NCBI RefSeq assembly: GCF_965219595.1
Contig: NZ_OZ244781.1
Coordinates: 1,736,001-1,800,000 of the forward strand
Origin: Poriferisodalis sp022821985
GTDB lineage: Bacteria; Actinomycetota; Acidimicrobiia; Acidimicrobiales; Poriferisodalaceae
DNA length: 64,000 nt
Reading direction: 5' to 3'
The position numbers and the translations under genes were made by a program. Each line of letters opens with the position of its first letter. The stretch's first letter is position 1. Shown here piece after piece: positions 1 through 7,877 of the stretch. Below the pieces are notes generated by a model. It was given only the letters and a program-made list of their open reading frames with translations, was not told where the DNA came from and made no database searches.

Positions 1-1
1 A

Positions 2-424
2 CAGCGCACGAGCCTTGGCTACGAGCTGCGGGGCGTCGGCGTGAACCGCACCGCCGCCGCGTACAAGGGAATCCACGTCGGCGCAGTGGTGATCGCCGTG
101 ATGGCGATCTCGGGGGCGCTGGCCGGCATCTCAGGTGCCGGCGAGCTGCTGGGGCTGCACCACCGGCTGCAGCTCGACATTGCAGCGGGCATCGGGTTCA
201 CTGGCATCATCATCGCCCTGGTCGCTCGGCTCAATCCGGCGGGAGTCGTGGTGGTGGCAATCGCCTTTGCCGGGTTGCTCAACGGGTCGACGTCGATGCA
301 GGTGGGCACGGGCATCCCAGCAGCGTTGGTCGAGGTGATCGAGGGTGTTGCCCTGTTCCTGGTCTTGCTGGCTGCGGTGGCCTGCCGTTATCGCCTCAGG
401 AGGCGGAGGCAGATCCATGACTGA
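2..424 (+). CDS. ABC transporter permease, 3' part (BMP/nucleoside-type importer, NupP/YufP-like)
   Basis: This is the C-terminal ~140 residues of a membrane permease of the branched-chain-amino-acid/simple-sugar class (BPD_transp_2); its start lies before the window. The visible part opens with the cytoplasmic coupling segment 'GYELRGVGVNRTAAAYKGI', typical of permeases that pair with BmpA-type nucleoside or lipoprotein receptors. At least three hydrophobic spans follow, then a basic tail (RYRLRRRRQ). It ends 26 bases before a second permease, giving the usual two-permease arrangement. The ATPase and solute-binding lipoprotein would be expected upstream, outside the window. The family call is solid; the substrate is inference from the purine-hydroxylase-like genes downstream. 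Confidence 0.85.
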   Translation, partial: QRTSLGYELRGVGVNRTAAAYKGIHVGAVVIAVMAISGALAGISGAGELLGLHHRLQLDIAAGIGFTGIIIALVARLNPAGVVVVAIAFAGLLNGSTSMQVGTGIPAALVEVIEGVALFLVLLAAVACRYRLRRRRQIHD

Positions 425-450
425 ACCTGTCGAGGGCGTGGTGAAGCGCC

Positions 451-1398
451 ATGGGTGACTTCTTCACGTACTCGGTGATCCTGGGCATCTTCGTGGCGAC
501 GCTGAAAATCGCCACGCCGCTGCTCATCGCTGCCACCGGCGAACTCGTGGCAGAAAGCAGCGGGATCCTCAACCTGAGCATCGAGGGCACGATGACGTTG
601 GGAGCGTTCGCGGGCTTCGTGACGGCGAACGAGACCGGCAGCCTGTGGCTCGGATTGCTGGGAGCAGCCGCTGGCGGCGGAGCACTGGCGCTGCTGATGG
701 CGATCATGACAGTCACCGTCAGAGTCAACCAAGTAGTGGCGGGGCTGGCGCTCAATATCTTGGGTCTCGGCGCCGCATTCTTCTGGTATCGCTCCGTTTA
801 CTCCGCCGGCGGAAGCATCCAGATCCCGGTGGTCGACAAGTTCGAAGTGGTGTCGGTGCCGCTGCTGTCGAGTATCCCCATCGTGGGCGAGGTCCTGTTC
901 GAACAGCATTGGCTCACCTACATCGCATTGCTGATGGTGCCGGCGACATGGATGTTCCTCAACCGCACCAAGTACGGCCTCGAGCTGCGTGCCATCGGGC
1001 ACAACCCCGAAGCGTGCGACATGCGCGGTGTGCCGATCGCGTCGAGGCAGTACGCCGCGGTGATCTTCGGGGGCGCGATGGCCGGGGTGGGCGGGTCGTT
1101 CCTCTCGCTGGCGGCCACCGGGCTGTTCTTCCCGGACATCGTCGCCGGGCGGGGATGGATCGCCTTGGCCATCGTGATCTTCGGCAACTGGCGAGCGACA
1201 TGGATCCTGGCGGGCTCGCTGCTGTTCGGCTTCCTCGAAGCGACGCAGCTCGCACTGCAGGCCAGTGACGTCAACTTGCCCTACCAATTGCTGCTGGCGC
1301 TGCCGTTCGTGTTGACCATCCTGGCCTTGGTGCTGAACCGGAGTCGTTCGGGGGCGCCGCTCTCGCTGACGATCCCGTACCACCGCGGCGAGCGATGA
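451..1398 (+). CDS. ABC transporter permease (second subunit, NupQ/YufQ-like)
   Basis: Integral membrane permease of 315 residues with about eight to nine hydrophobic spans. The N-terminal region 'ESSGILNLSIEGTMTLGAFAG' and the coupling-helix region near residues 170-200 ('NRTKYGLELRAIGHNPEA') are characteristic of BPD_transp_2 permeases of nucleoside/BMP-type importers. It forms the transmembrane channel together with the preceding permease. The ATG at 451 starts just after the upstream stop, and the final TGA overlaps the next start (ATGA), implying translational coupling to the molybdenum hydroxylase. That coupling suggests the imported compound is the hydroxylase substrate, which is inference. 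Confidence 0.88.
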   Translation: MGDFFTYSVILGIFVATLKIATPLLIAATGELVAESSGILNLSIEGTMTLGAFAGFVTANETGSLWLGLLGAAAGGGALALLMAIMTVTVRVNQVVAGLALNILGLGAAFFWYRSVYSAGGSIQIPVVDKFEVVSVPLLSSIPIVGEVLFEQHWLTYIALLMVPATWMFLNRTKYGLELRAIGHNPEACDMRGVPIASRQYAAVIFGGAMAGVGGSFLSLAATGLFFPDIVAGRGWIALAIVIFGNWRATWILAGSLLFGFLEATQLALQASDVNLPYQLLLALPFVLTILALVLNRSRSGAPLSLTIPYHRGER

Positions 1399-3836
1399 GC
1401 CGCCTAGACCCGCCGATCAACATCTCGGAGCACGTACGTCACAGCACCCGCTACGTCGGGCGTTCGCTTCGGAGGCGCGAAGACCGGCGACCGCTCACCG
1501 GGCGTGCTCGGTACGTGGCCGATCTCCAGCTTGCCGGAATGGTCGAGGCGGTTGTGGTGCGCAGCACCGAGGCCCACGCGAGGATCGTCTCGATCGACAC
1601 CTCGGAGGCTCGCGCGCTCGACGGCGTTGTTGCGGTGTTCACCGCGGCCGACCTCGCTGAGGTTGCGAGCTTCCCGGACTACATCGACTACATCGGCCCG
1701 GTCCGCCAGCGGCCGCTCGCGGAGGATCGGGTGCGCTATGTGGGGGCGCCGTACGCCGTGGTCGTGGCCGCCGACCGATATGTGGCTGAAGACGCGGCGG
1801 CGTTGGTGGCGGTGGGAACTGTGTTCGAGCCGCTGCCGGCCGTGGCCGACATCGACCAGGCGCTCGCAGCCGGTGCGCCCAAGCTCCATGACGACTGGGC
1901 TGACAACCGCTCGGTCGACATCGGCGCCGAGCGCCCGGAGATCACCGAAGCGTTCCGGCGCGCAGATCACACTTTTGCCGAGACATTCACGAGCCAGCGC
2001 CAGACCGGGTTGCCCATCGAGACCCGGGGCGTGGTCGCGGATCCGTCTGACGGGGTACTCACGGTGTGGTCGTCAACCCAGAGCCCGCACATGGTTCGCT
2101 CCACCATCGCCCTGATGCTGGGCGTGCCCGAACCGCAGGTCCGGGTGGTGCTGCCGACGGTCGGCGGCGGGTTCGGCACCAAGACCCACATCTATCCCGA
2201 GGACATCGTGGTGCCGTGGGCCGCCCGTCTGCTCGATCGGCCGGTGCGCTGGATCGAGGACCGCATGGAGAACCTGGTGGCGTCGGTACATGCTCGCGAC
2301 CAGCGTCACAACGTCGAAGTCGCCTATGACGACGACGGCACCATCCGGGCGGTGCGCTGCACGTCCATTCTGGATCTGGGCTCGGGTGAGATCTTCATGC
2401 CGGGAACCGCACCGGTGTTCGTCACCAATGCGTGCATCACGGGCGGTTACGACTTCCCCCTGATGCAGACACGCACGGTGGCGGTGGTCACCAACAAGAC
2501 CCCGGCAGGCGCCTATCGCGGGTTCGGGATCCCGGAAGGCGCGCTGGTGATGGAGCGGGTCATCGACCGGGTCGCCCGGCTGACCGGGACCGACCGGGTC
2601 GGGCTGCGCCGCAGGATGCTGCTGCGGCCCGAGCAGCTTCCGCACGTGATGCACGGCGGTGGGCGCCTCGACTCGGGGTCGCACGCTGAATCGTTCGAGC
2701 GCGCCCTGGAGATGGCCGAGGCGTCGCTTGCTCGTATCCGTGAGCAGTACGCCGACGATCCCGACATCCGGGTGGGCGTCGGCTACTCGAACTACGTCGA
2801 GCCGACGTCGCCGACCTATCACCTCACCACCGGGCACTGGGCCGGCTATGACGCAAGCACGATCCGGGTGGATCCCGACGGTTCGGTCCGCGTCGCCGCG
2901 GGTCTCAGCTCCATCGGGCAGGGTGCTGAGACCATCGCGGCCCAATTGGCGGCCGACGCGCTCGGCGTTGCGGCCGATGACGTCACGGTGGTGCTCGGCG
3001 ACACCGAGCGTTCTCCCTACGGCTTGGGGTCGTGGGGGAGCCGGGGCGCCATGATGCTCACCGGTTCGGTGCTGATGGCCTCGAATCGGCTGCTCGACAA
3101 GGCACGCGCCATAGCGGCCCACATGCTGGAAGCGGCGGACGAGGACGTAGTGGTGTCCGACGGCGCGTTCCATGTCGTCGGCAGCGAACAACCCAGCGTC
3201 AGCTGGTCTGAAGTGGCGACGGCGGCGTGGATTCGCACTGTCGACTTGCCGCCCGGCACCGAGGCGGGCCTCGAGACCTCCGGGTATTACGACCCTCCCT
3301 ACCTCGAACACGAGCTTGACGCCTCCGGCAAGATCAACGCCGCTGCGAGCTGGTCGAACGGTTCTCACGTCGGGATCGTGAGCGTTCGACTGAGCACCGG
3401 CGAAGTGAAGATCGAGGACTACGTCGTGGTACACGACTGCGGCACCGTCATCAACCCCCAGCTGGTGGACGGGCAGATTCACGGGGGCGTGGCGCAGGGC
3501 ATTGCCGGGGCGATGTACGAGCACTTCCAGTACGACACCGAGACGGCCCATCCCCTGTTCGCTTCATTCATGGACTACCTGGTCCCCACGAGCGCCGAAG
3601 TGCCGAGGCTGCGGCTCGACCACTTCGAATCGCCGTCGCCCGACCAGCCGCTCGGCGTCAAGGGATGCGGCGAGGGCGGCACAATCGGCCCCCCGGCCGT
3701 GGTGACCGGGGCAGTCTCCGATGCGCTGGCCGAGTGGGGTGTCGACCTCACGACCTGTCCGGTGACGCCTGTCTCGGTGCGTGCGGCACTGCGGGCAGCA
3801 CAGTCCCGGCCCGCAGCAGAGGGCGAGCAGCCGTGA
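1395..3836 (+). CDS. Xanthine dehydrogenase/aldehyde oxidase family, molybdopterin-binding large subunit
   Basis: Large catalytic subunit (813 aa) of a molybdenum hydroxylase, which hydroxylates a heteroaromatic ring or aldehyde using water and passes electrons to FeS and FAD subunits. The N-terminal a/b-hammerhead domain spans about residues 20-135, followed by the Mo-cofactor domains. Visible motifs are GGGFGTKTHIYPE near 256, AYRGFG near 373 and KGCGEGGTIGPP near 755, with the conserved active-site Glu near 759. The AYRGFG loop is not the AYxCSFR signature of form I CO dehydrogenase, so CO oxidation is unlikely. Large, medium and small subunits follow in order with 4-bp overlaps. The substrate cannot be read from sequence; a purine or N-heterocycle fits the importer upstream. 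Confidence 0.9.
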   Translation: MSRLDPPINISEHVRHSTRYVGRSLRRREDRRPLTGRARYVADLQLAGMVEAVVVRSTEAHARIVSIDTSEARALDGVVAVFTAADLAEVASFPDYIDYIGPVRQRPLAEDRVRYVGAPYAVVVAADRYVAEDAAALVAVGTVFEPLPAVADIDQALAAGAPKLHDDWADNRSVDIGAERPEITEAFRRADHTFAETFTSQRQTGLPIETRGVVADPSDGVLTVWSSTQSPHMVRSTIALMLGVPEPQVRVVLPTVGGGFGTKTHIYPEDIVVPWAARLLDRPVRWIEDRMENLVASVHARDQRHNVEVAYDDDGTIRAVRCTSILDLGSGEIFMPGTAPVFVTNACITGGYDFPLMQTRTVAVVTNKTPAGAYRGFGIPEGALVMERVIDRVARLTGTDRVGLRRRMLLRPEQLPHVMHGGGRLDSGSHAESFERALEMAEASLARIREQYADDPDIRVGVGYSNYVEPTSPTYHLTTGHWAGYDASTIRVDPDGSVRVAAGLSSIGQGAETIAAQLAADALGVAADDVTVVLGDTERSPYGLGSWGSRGAMMLTGSVLMASNRLLDKARAIAAHMLEAADEDVVVSDGAFHVVGSEQPSVSWSEVATAAWIRTVDLPPGTEAGLETSGYYDPPYLEHELDASGKINAAASWSNGSHVGIVSVRLSTGEVKIEDYVVVHDCGTVINPQLVDGQIHGGVAQGIAGAMYEHFQYDTETAHPLFASFMDYLVPTSAEVPRLRLDHFESPSPDQPLGVKGCGEGGTIGPPAVVTGAVSDALAEWGVDLTTCPVTPVSVRAALRAAQSRPAAEGEQP

Positions 3837-4699
3837 AGCCATCGGCGTTCGACTATGCCCGGCCCCGCAGCGTGGCAGAAGCCGTCGAGGCTTTGAGCAG
3901 CACAGAATCGTCGCGAGTGCTGGCGGGCGGTCAGAGCCTGATCCCGGCCATGAACTTCCGCTTGGCCGAGATGTCGCTGCTCGTCGATATCTGTGATGTG
4001 GACGGACTTGGCACGGTGTCCTGCGACGCCGCCGGAGTGCGTGTCGGCGCTGCTGCCACCCAGACCCGCGTGCTGGATGATGCCGACGCCGCCCAGGCTG
4101 TGCCCGGTCTGCGGGCGGCGCTTCGTCACGTCGGACACCTGCAGATCCGCAACCGGGGCACGGTCTGCGGCAGCCTTGCCCATGCCGACCCGGCTGCAGA
4201 GCTGCCAGCGTTGGCGCTTGCCTCTGATGCGCTCATCGGCATCGCTGGGCCGCGGGGCCGACGCGAGGTGACTGCGGCGGATTTCGTCACTGGCCCGTTC
4301 ACCACGGTCGTCGAGGACGGGGAGCTGGTGACCGATGCGCTGTTCAGGCGGCCGCCGTCGGGCGCGGTGACGGTTGTGGACGAGGTGTGCCGGCGAGCAG
4401 GAGATTTCGCCCTCGCCGGCCTGGTCGCCGTCGTCGAGGCCCAGGACGGTGCAGTGCGCACTGCCCGGCTCGTCGGATTCGGGCTTCGCGGCGTGCCGAC
4501 CCGTCTGCGCAACGCTGAGGATGTGCTGGCCGGCTGGGCGGGCGATCACTCGATCGAGGCCATCACCGAGGCCGTTGCTGCCGACACCACTGAGGTGTTC
4601 GACGACACCCACGCACCGGGCTGGTACCGCCGCGATGCCGTGACGGCGCTGGTGGTGCGAACGGTCCGCAGCGTCTTGGAATCGCATGCGGCCCCATAG
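3833..4699 (+). CDS. FAD-binding (medium) subunit of the molybdenum hydroxylase
   Basis: Flavoprotein subunit of 288 residues that takes electrons from the 2Fe-2S subunit and passes them to the final acceptor. The FAD-binding motifs AGGQSLIP near residue 24 and the segment GSLAHADPAAELP near 110 are diagnostic of the CoxM/XdhB family, and the C-terminal CO_deh_flav_C domain is present. I chose the GTG at 3833 because it overlaps the upstream stop (GTGA), gives the expected N-terminus MKPSAFDYARP and matches the family length. An upstream in-frame start at 3665 would lie inside the large subunit. Confidence 0.9.
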   Translation: MKPSAFDYARPRSVAEAVEALSSTESSRVLAGGQSLIPAMNFRLAEMSLLVDICDVDGLGTVSCDAAGVRVGAAATQTRVLDDADAAQAVPGLRAALRHVGHLQIRNRGTVCGSLAHADPAAELPALALASDALIGIAGPRGRREVTAADFVTGPFTTVVEDGELVTDALFRRPPSGAVTVVDEVCRRAGDFALAGLVAVVEAQDGAVRTARLVGFGLRGVPTRLRNAEDVLAGWAGDHSIEAITEAVAADTTEVFDDTHAPGWYRRDAVTALVVRTVRSVLESHAAP

Positions 4700-4732
4700 G
4701 GTTACCGTGGGGGTCAGGGAGGAAGCACGCCG

Positions 4733-5260
4733 ATGATTGACACGGCGCGTGAGGCCGACGTTCACGTCGACATCAACGGCCGGTCACACCATCACCGCGT
4801 GCCCGTACGGCTGCTGCTGTCGGACTACATCAGAGATGTCGTCGGCCTCACCGGCACCCACGTGGGCTGCGAGCATGGCTATTGCGGAGCATGCACCGTC
4901 ATGGTCAATGGCGACGCCGTGCGTTCGTGCCTCATGCTCGCTGTCCAGGCCCATGGCGCCGATGTGCGCACCGTGGAGAGCCTCACGGCTGACGGGACGG
5001 CGCTGTCGCCGATGCAGCAGGCGTTCCACGAGAACCACGCGCTGCAGTGCGGCTTCTGCACAGCCGGCTTTCTGATGACGTTGGAGAGCGTCGACCCGGA
5101 CGATTGGCGGGACCGCACGGTCGAGTTGCTGTCGGGGAATCTGTGCCGGTGTACCGGCTATCAGAACATCATGGCCGCCGTCGAGCGGGCGTGGGGCATC
5201 GAACGAGCCGGCTCACGGGACGCAGCGGGCGTTGGCGGGGAGGCGCACGGCGATGGTTGA
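4733..5260 (+). CDS. (2Fe-2S)-binding small subunit of the molybdenum hydroxylase
   Basis: Small subunit (175 aa) with two [2Fe-2S] clusters that link the Mo centre to FAD. The N-terminal plant-type ferredoxin cluster is seen as GCEHGYCGACTVMVNG plus the following Cys in RSCLM. The C-terminal helical cluster domain shows CGFCTAGF and CRCTGYQNI. An AG-rich ribosome-binding site (ggaggaagcac) precedes the ATG at 4733. The C-terminus overlaps the start of the following ferredoxin gene, so the two are probably cotranslated. It completes the large-medium-small set begun at 1395. Confidence 0.92.
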   Translation: MIDTAREADVHVDINGRSHHHRVPVRLLLSDYIRDVVGLTGTHVGCEHGYCGACTVMVNGDAVRSCLMLAVQAHGADVRTVESLTADGTALSPMQQAFHENHALQCGFCTAGFLMTLESVDPDDWRDRTVELLSGNLCRCTGYQNIMAAVERAWGIERAGSRDAAGVGGEAHGDG

Positions 5261-5489
5261 GCCACAACCGGCAGCGACGATCGAGTTCGACGAGGGCATC
5301 TGCGTTGTCTCAGGCATGTGCACGTCGCTGGCGCCGGAGATATTCCGCGTGAGCGACGATCGCCTGACCCTCGAAGTCCTGCAGACGGAGATACCCGCCG
5401 ACTTGGTCGCGAAGGCGGAGCGAGCAGAGGCCTGCTGCCCGATGGACGCCATCAAGGTGGTCCGACGAGAGGGAGAAAGCACAGCATGA
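5253..5489 (+). CDS. Small ferredoxin (3Fe-4S/4Fe-4S type)
   Basis: A 78-residue ferredoxin of the single-cluster actinobacterial type that often serves P450s or oxygenases. Cysteines lie in 'CVVSGMC' near residue 16 and in 'ACCPMDAI' near residue 62. The proline after the last Cys and the acidic N-terminus fit the family. The ATG at 5253 overlaps the end of the small subunit and gives the normal length; a TTG at 5232 is possible. The stop overlaps the Rieske oxygenase ATG (ATGA), so it is the probable electron donor for that oxygenase. No reductase gene is visible nearby. Confidence 0.82.
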   Translation: MVEPQPAATIEFDEGICVVSGMCTSLAPEIFRVSDDRLTLEVLQTEIPADLVAKAERAEACCPMDAIKVVRREGESTA

Positions 5490-6586
5490 CCATCGCAGAG
5501 CGATCGAGGCCCATCGCGGAGCGGGCCTCCGCGGAACTCGAGTTGCACGGCAGCACCCAGCTCGACATGGCAGGCGAGGAGCGGCTGTATGAACAGCTCA
5601 AGCGCTTCTGGCATCCGGTCGCGTTCTCCGACGACCTGACCGACGAGCCCCTGCAGGCCACCCTGTTCGACACCCGCCTGGCGGTGGCGCGCCTCAACGG
5701 CGAGGCTCATGTCTTCCACGATGTCTGCCGGCACCGGGGCTCGGCGCTGTCACTGGGCAGGGTCGATGGCTGCAACCTGCGATGCTCCTACCACGGCTGG
5801 GCGTACGACCGGGAAGGAACGGTCGTAGACATCCCGGCCCGCCCCGAGCTCAACGGCCAGCTCGTCGCCCAGCTGCCGGTGTATCCCGCTGTCGAGGCGG
5901 CGGGGCTGGTGTGGACCTGCCTGGCTGGCGAGACGCCGCTCTTCCCGCCGGCGGAGTTCCCCGAGCTCGAAGATCCCGAGTACCGCATCATGCGATTCCC
6001 GCCGTATGAGTGGAACTGTTCGCTGGCTCGGCGCTTGGAGAACTACTTCGACTTCTCTCACTTCGCTCATGTCCACCATGGCATTCTCGGCGACCGGGAC
6101 GAAGCGGAGATCGCCGACTACGAGGTGAGCCGCCACGGTGCCGAGCTGCGGATAACGGCCGGTCCTTTCGTGGAGTACACCGACAATGTCAAGAACTCGG
6201 CCGTCACCCATGTCGGGGAGACCTACGACGCGTGGAAGCGCTACCGGGTCTACATGCCGAACGCCATGAAGCTCAACAGCTCCGCAGGCGTCACCGAGGA
6301 CTACGTGCTGTTCGTCGTGGTTGCACCCGTCAGCCGACGGCGGACACGTTGCTTCACGTTTGTCGCACGCAACTACGCCCACGACCGCGATCAGGACTTC
6401 CACGAGATGCAGTACGTCATCCTGGGTCAGGATCAGCCGATCGTGGAGTCGCAGCGGCCCGAGGAACTGCCGGTGGATCTCACGGCGGAGATGCACGTCA
6501 AGGGTGCCGACTTGGGCACGGTGATGTACCGCCGCTGGCTCATCAGCATCGCCGACGGCGACATCTCGCTTGCCCCGACGGGCTGA
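5486..6586 (+). CDS. Rieske [2Fe-2S] aromatic ring-hydroxylating oxygenase, alpha-type subunit
   Basis: A 366-residue terminal oxygenase that uses electrons from a ferredoxin to activate O2 for hydroxylation or demethylation. The Rieske cluster ligands are Cys81-x-His83 and Cys100-x2-His103. The mononuclear iron site lies in ENYFDFSHFAHVHH (about residues 185-198), giving the bridging Asp189 and candidate ligands His192 and His197. There is no separate beta subunit, as in homomeric oxygenases such as vanillate demethylase or KshA. The start is the ATG overlapping the ferredoxin stop; an upstream in-frame start would run through that ferredoxin. Its place directly after the molybdenum hydroxylase suggests consecutive oxidations. 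Confidence 0.88.
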   Translation: MTIAERSRPIAERASAELELHGSTQLDMAGEERLYEQLKRFWHPVAFSDDLTDEPLQATLFDTRLAVARLNGEAHVFHDVCRHRGSALSLGRVDGCNLRCSYHGWAYDREGTVVDIPARPELNGQLVAQLPVYPAVEAAGLVWTCLAGETPLFPPAEFPELEDPEYRIMRFPPYEWNCSLARRLENYFDFSHFAHVHHGILGDRDEAEIADYEVSRHGAELRITAGPFVEYTDNVKNSAVTHVGETYDAWKRYRVYMPNAMKLNSSAGVTEDYVLFVVVAPVSRRRTRCFTFVARNYAHDRDQDFHEMQYVILGQDQPIVESQRPEELPVDLTAEMHVKGADLGTVMYRRWLISIADGDISLAPTG

Positions 6587-6673
6587 GCCGCTCTGTCAGC
6601 CGCCGTTTCGCTCCGCGCCGGGCCTCGGGAGTGGGGCAGAATGGGCGCACAGGGGCAATGGGGAGGCCGTGAC

Positions 6674-7840
6674 ATGACGGTGACCGAGACCACATCCGCT
6701 ACCCAGGACCGCAGCCGCGGACCCAAGCCGGCCAACGGCAAGGTGCCGGTGTACGACGCGGACGCGCACATCGCCGAGCCGACGTCGGTGTGGGAGGAGT
6801 ACGCCGATCCCAAGTACCGGGATCTGATCGCGCAGTGCCGGATCATGGGTGACGGCAGCGATGCCATGTTCGTCGAGGGCAAGAGGCTGCGCAACGGCAT
6901 CGCGCCGGCCTGCATCCCGCACGCCTATGGCACCGACGTCACCTGGGACGACATCGTGCCCGGCAGCTACGACCCGGCCGCTCGCTTGTCGGTGATGGAC
7001 GACGAGGGCCTCGACGCGGCGCTGATGTTCCCGTCGCTCATGCTGATCTCGGGTGACATCAACGACCCCGATATCGCAGTCGAGAATGCCCGTGCCTACA
7101 ACCGCTGGATGACCGACTTCTGCTCGGAGGATCCGAACCGGCTGTTCGGCATGGGCGTGTGCCCGCTGCAGTCGATCGACGGGGCTGTGGCCGTGATCGA
7201 AGAGGTCGCCAATGCCGGTCTGACTGGCATCACCTTCCGGCCCGAGCGGTATAACGGGCTTGAGCTGTTCTCCGACGACATGTACCGCGTGTGGTCAGCC
7301 GCCGAGCACCACGACCTGACGGTCGGCATCCACGGCAGCTTCGGCTCTGGGATGCCGAGCTTCGCCAAGACCCGCTACGAGAACCAGTTCTACGTCCATA
7401 TGGTCTGCCACCCGTTCGAGCAGATGGCCTCGGTGATGGAGATGGTGGCCTCCGGCGTGCTCGACGACCATCCCATGCTGCGGGTGGGATTCTTCGAGTC
7501 GGGCCTGGGCTGGCTGCCGTACTGGCTCGACCGCCTCGACGAGCACAAGGAAGCCATGGGCCACCTCGTGCCCCGGCTGAAGCGCGACCCCACCGAGATC
7601 TTCTCCGAGCAGTGCTTCGTGACCATGGAAGCCGGCGAGGGCGAGGCCTTCGAGCAGGTCGCCGCGATGGGCCTGGCGCACACCGTGGTGTGGGGATCCG
7701 ACTACCCCCACTACGACTGCACCTTCCCCGGCGCGCTCGCCGAGCTCAACGAAACCTTCGAGAGCTTCGACGACGAGGTGAGCAGCCTGCGCGACGAGGT
7801 CGTCTACACCAACGCCCGCCGCTTCATGGGCCTGACCTAA
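6674..7840 (+). CDS. Amidohydrolase (ACMSD-like TIM-barrel metal-dependent hydrolase)
   Basis: A 388-residue amidohydrolase_2 family protein. The N-terminal strand 'YDADAHIAE' supplies the Asp-x-x-His metal-ligand pattern, and the C-terminal 'WGSDYPHYD' carries the catalytic Asp. Family members hydrolyse or decarboxylate ring-derived acids. The ATG at 6674 has a good GGGGAGG ribosome-binding site; an ATG at 6641 is in frame but lacks one. It closes the catabolic operon and may act after the Rieske oxygenase. A paralogue of similar length lies at 42186-43334. Substrate unknown. Confidence 0.85.
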   Translation: MTVTETTSATQDRSRGPKPANGKVPVYDADAHIAEPTSVWEEYADPKYRDLIAQCRIMGDGSDAMFVEGKRLRNGIAPACIPHAYGTDVTWDDIVPGSYDPAARLSVMDDEGLDAALMFPSLMLISGDINDPDIAVENARAYNRWMTDFCSEDPNRLFGMGVCPLQSIDGAVAVIEEVANAGLTGITFRPERYNGLELFSDDMYRVWSAAEHHDLTVGIHGSFGSGMPSFAKTRYENQFYVHMVCHPFEQMASVMEMVASGVLDDHPMLRVGFFESGLGWLPYWLDRLDEHKEAMGHLVPRLKRDPTEIFSEQCFVTMEAGEGEAFEQVAAMGLAHTVVWGSDYPHYDCTFPGALAELNETFESFDDEVSSLRDEVVYTNARRFMGLT

Positions 7841-7877
7841 CCCCATGAACACTAGGCGCAGCATGGAGTTCATCTGA

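Noticed and set aside
2073..3551. A 492-codon antisense frame opposite the molybdenum hydroxylase large subunit
   Set aside because: A typical high-G+C antisense shadow; the sense frame has complete family motifs.
1395..4699. CO dehydrogenase (CoxLMS) assignment
   Set aside because: The large subunit has AYRGFG, not the AYxCSFR loop of form I CO dehydrogenase, and no coxDEF-like genes are adjacent.
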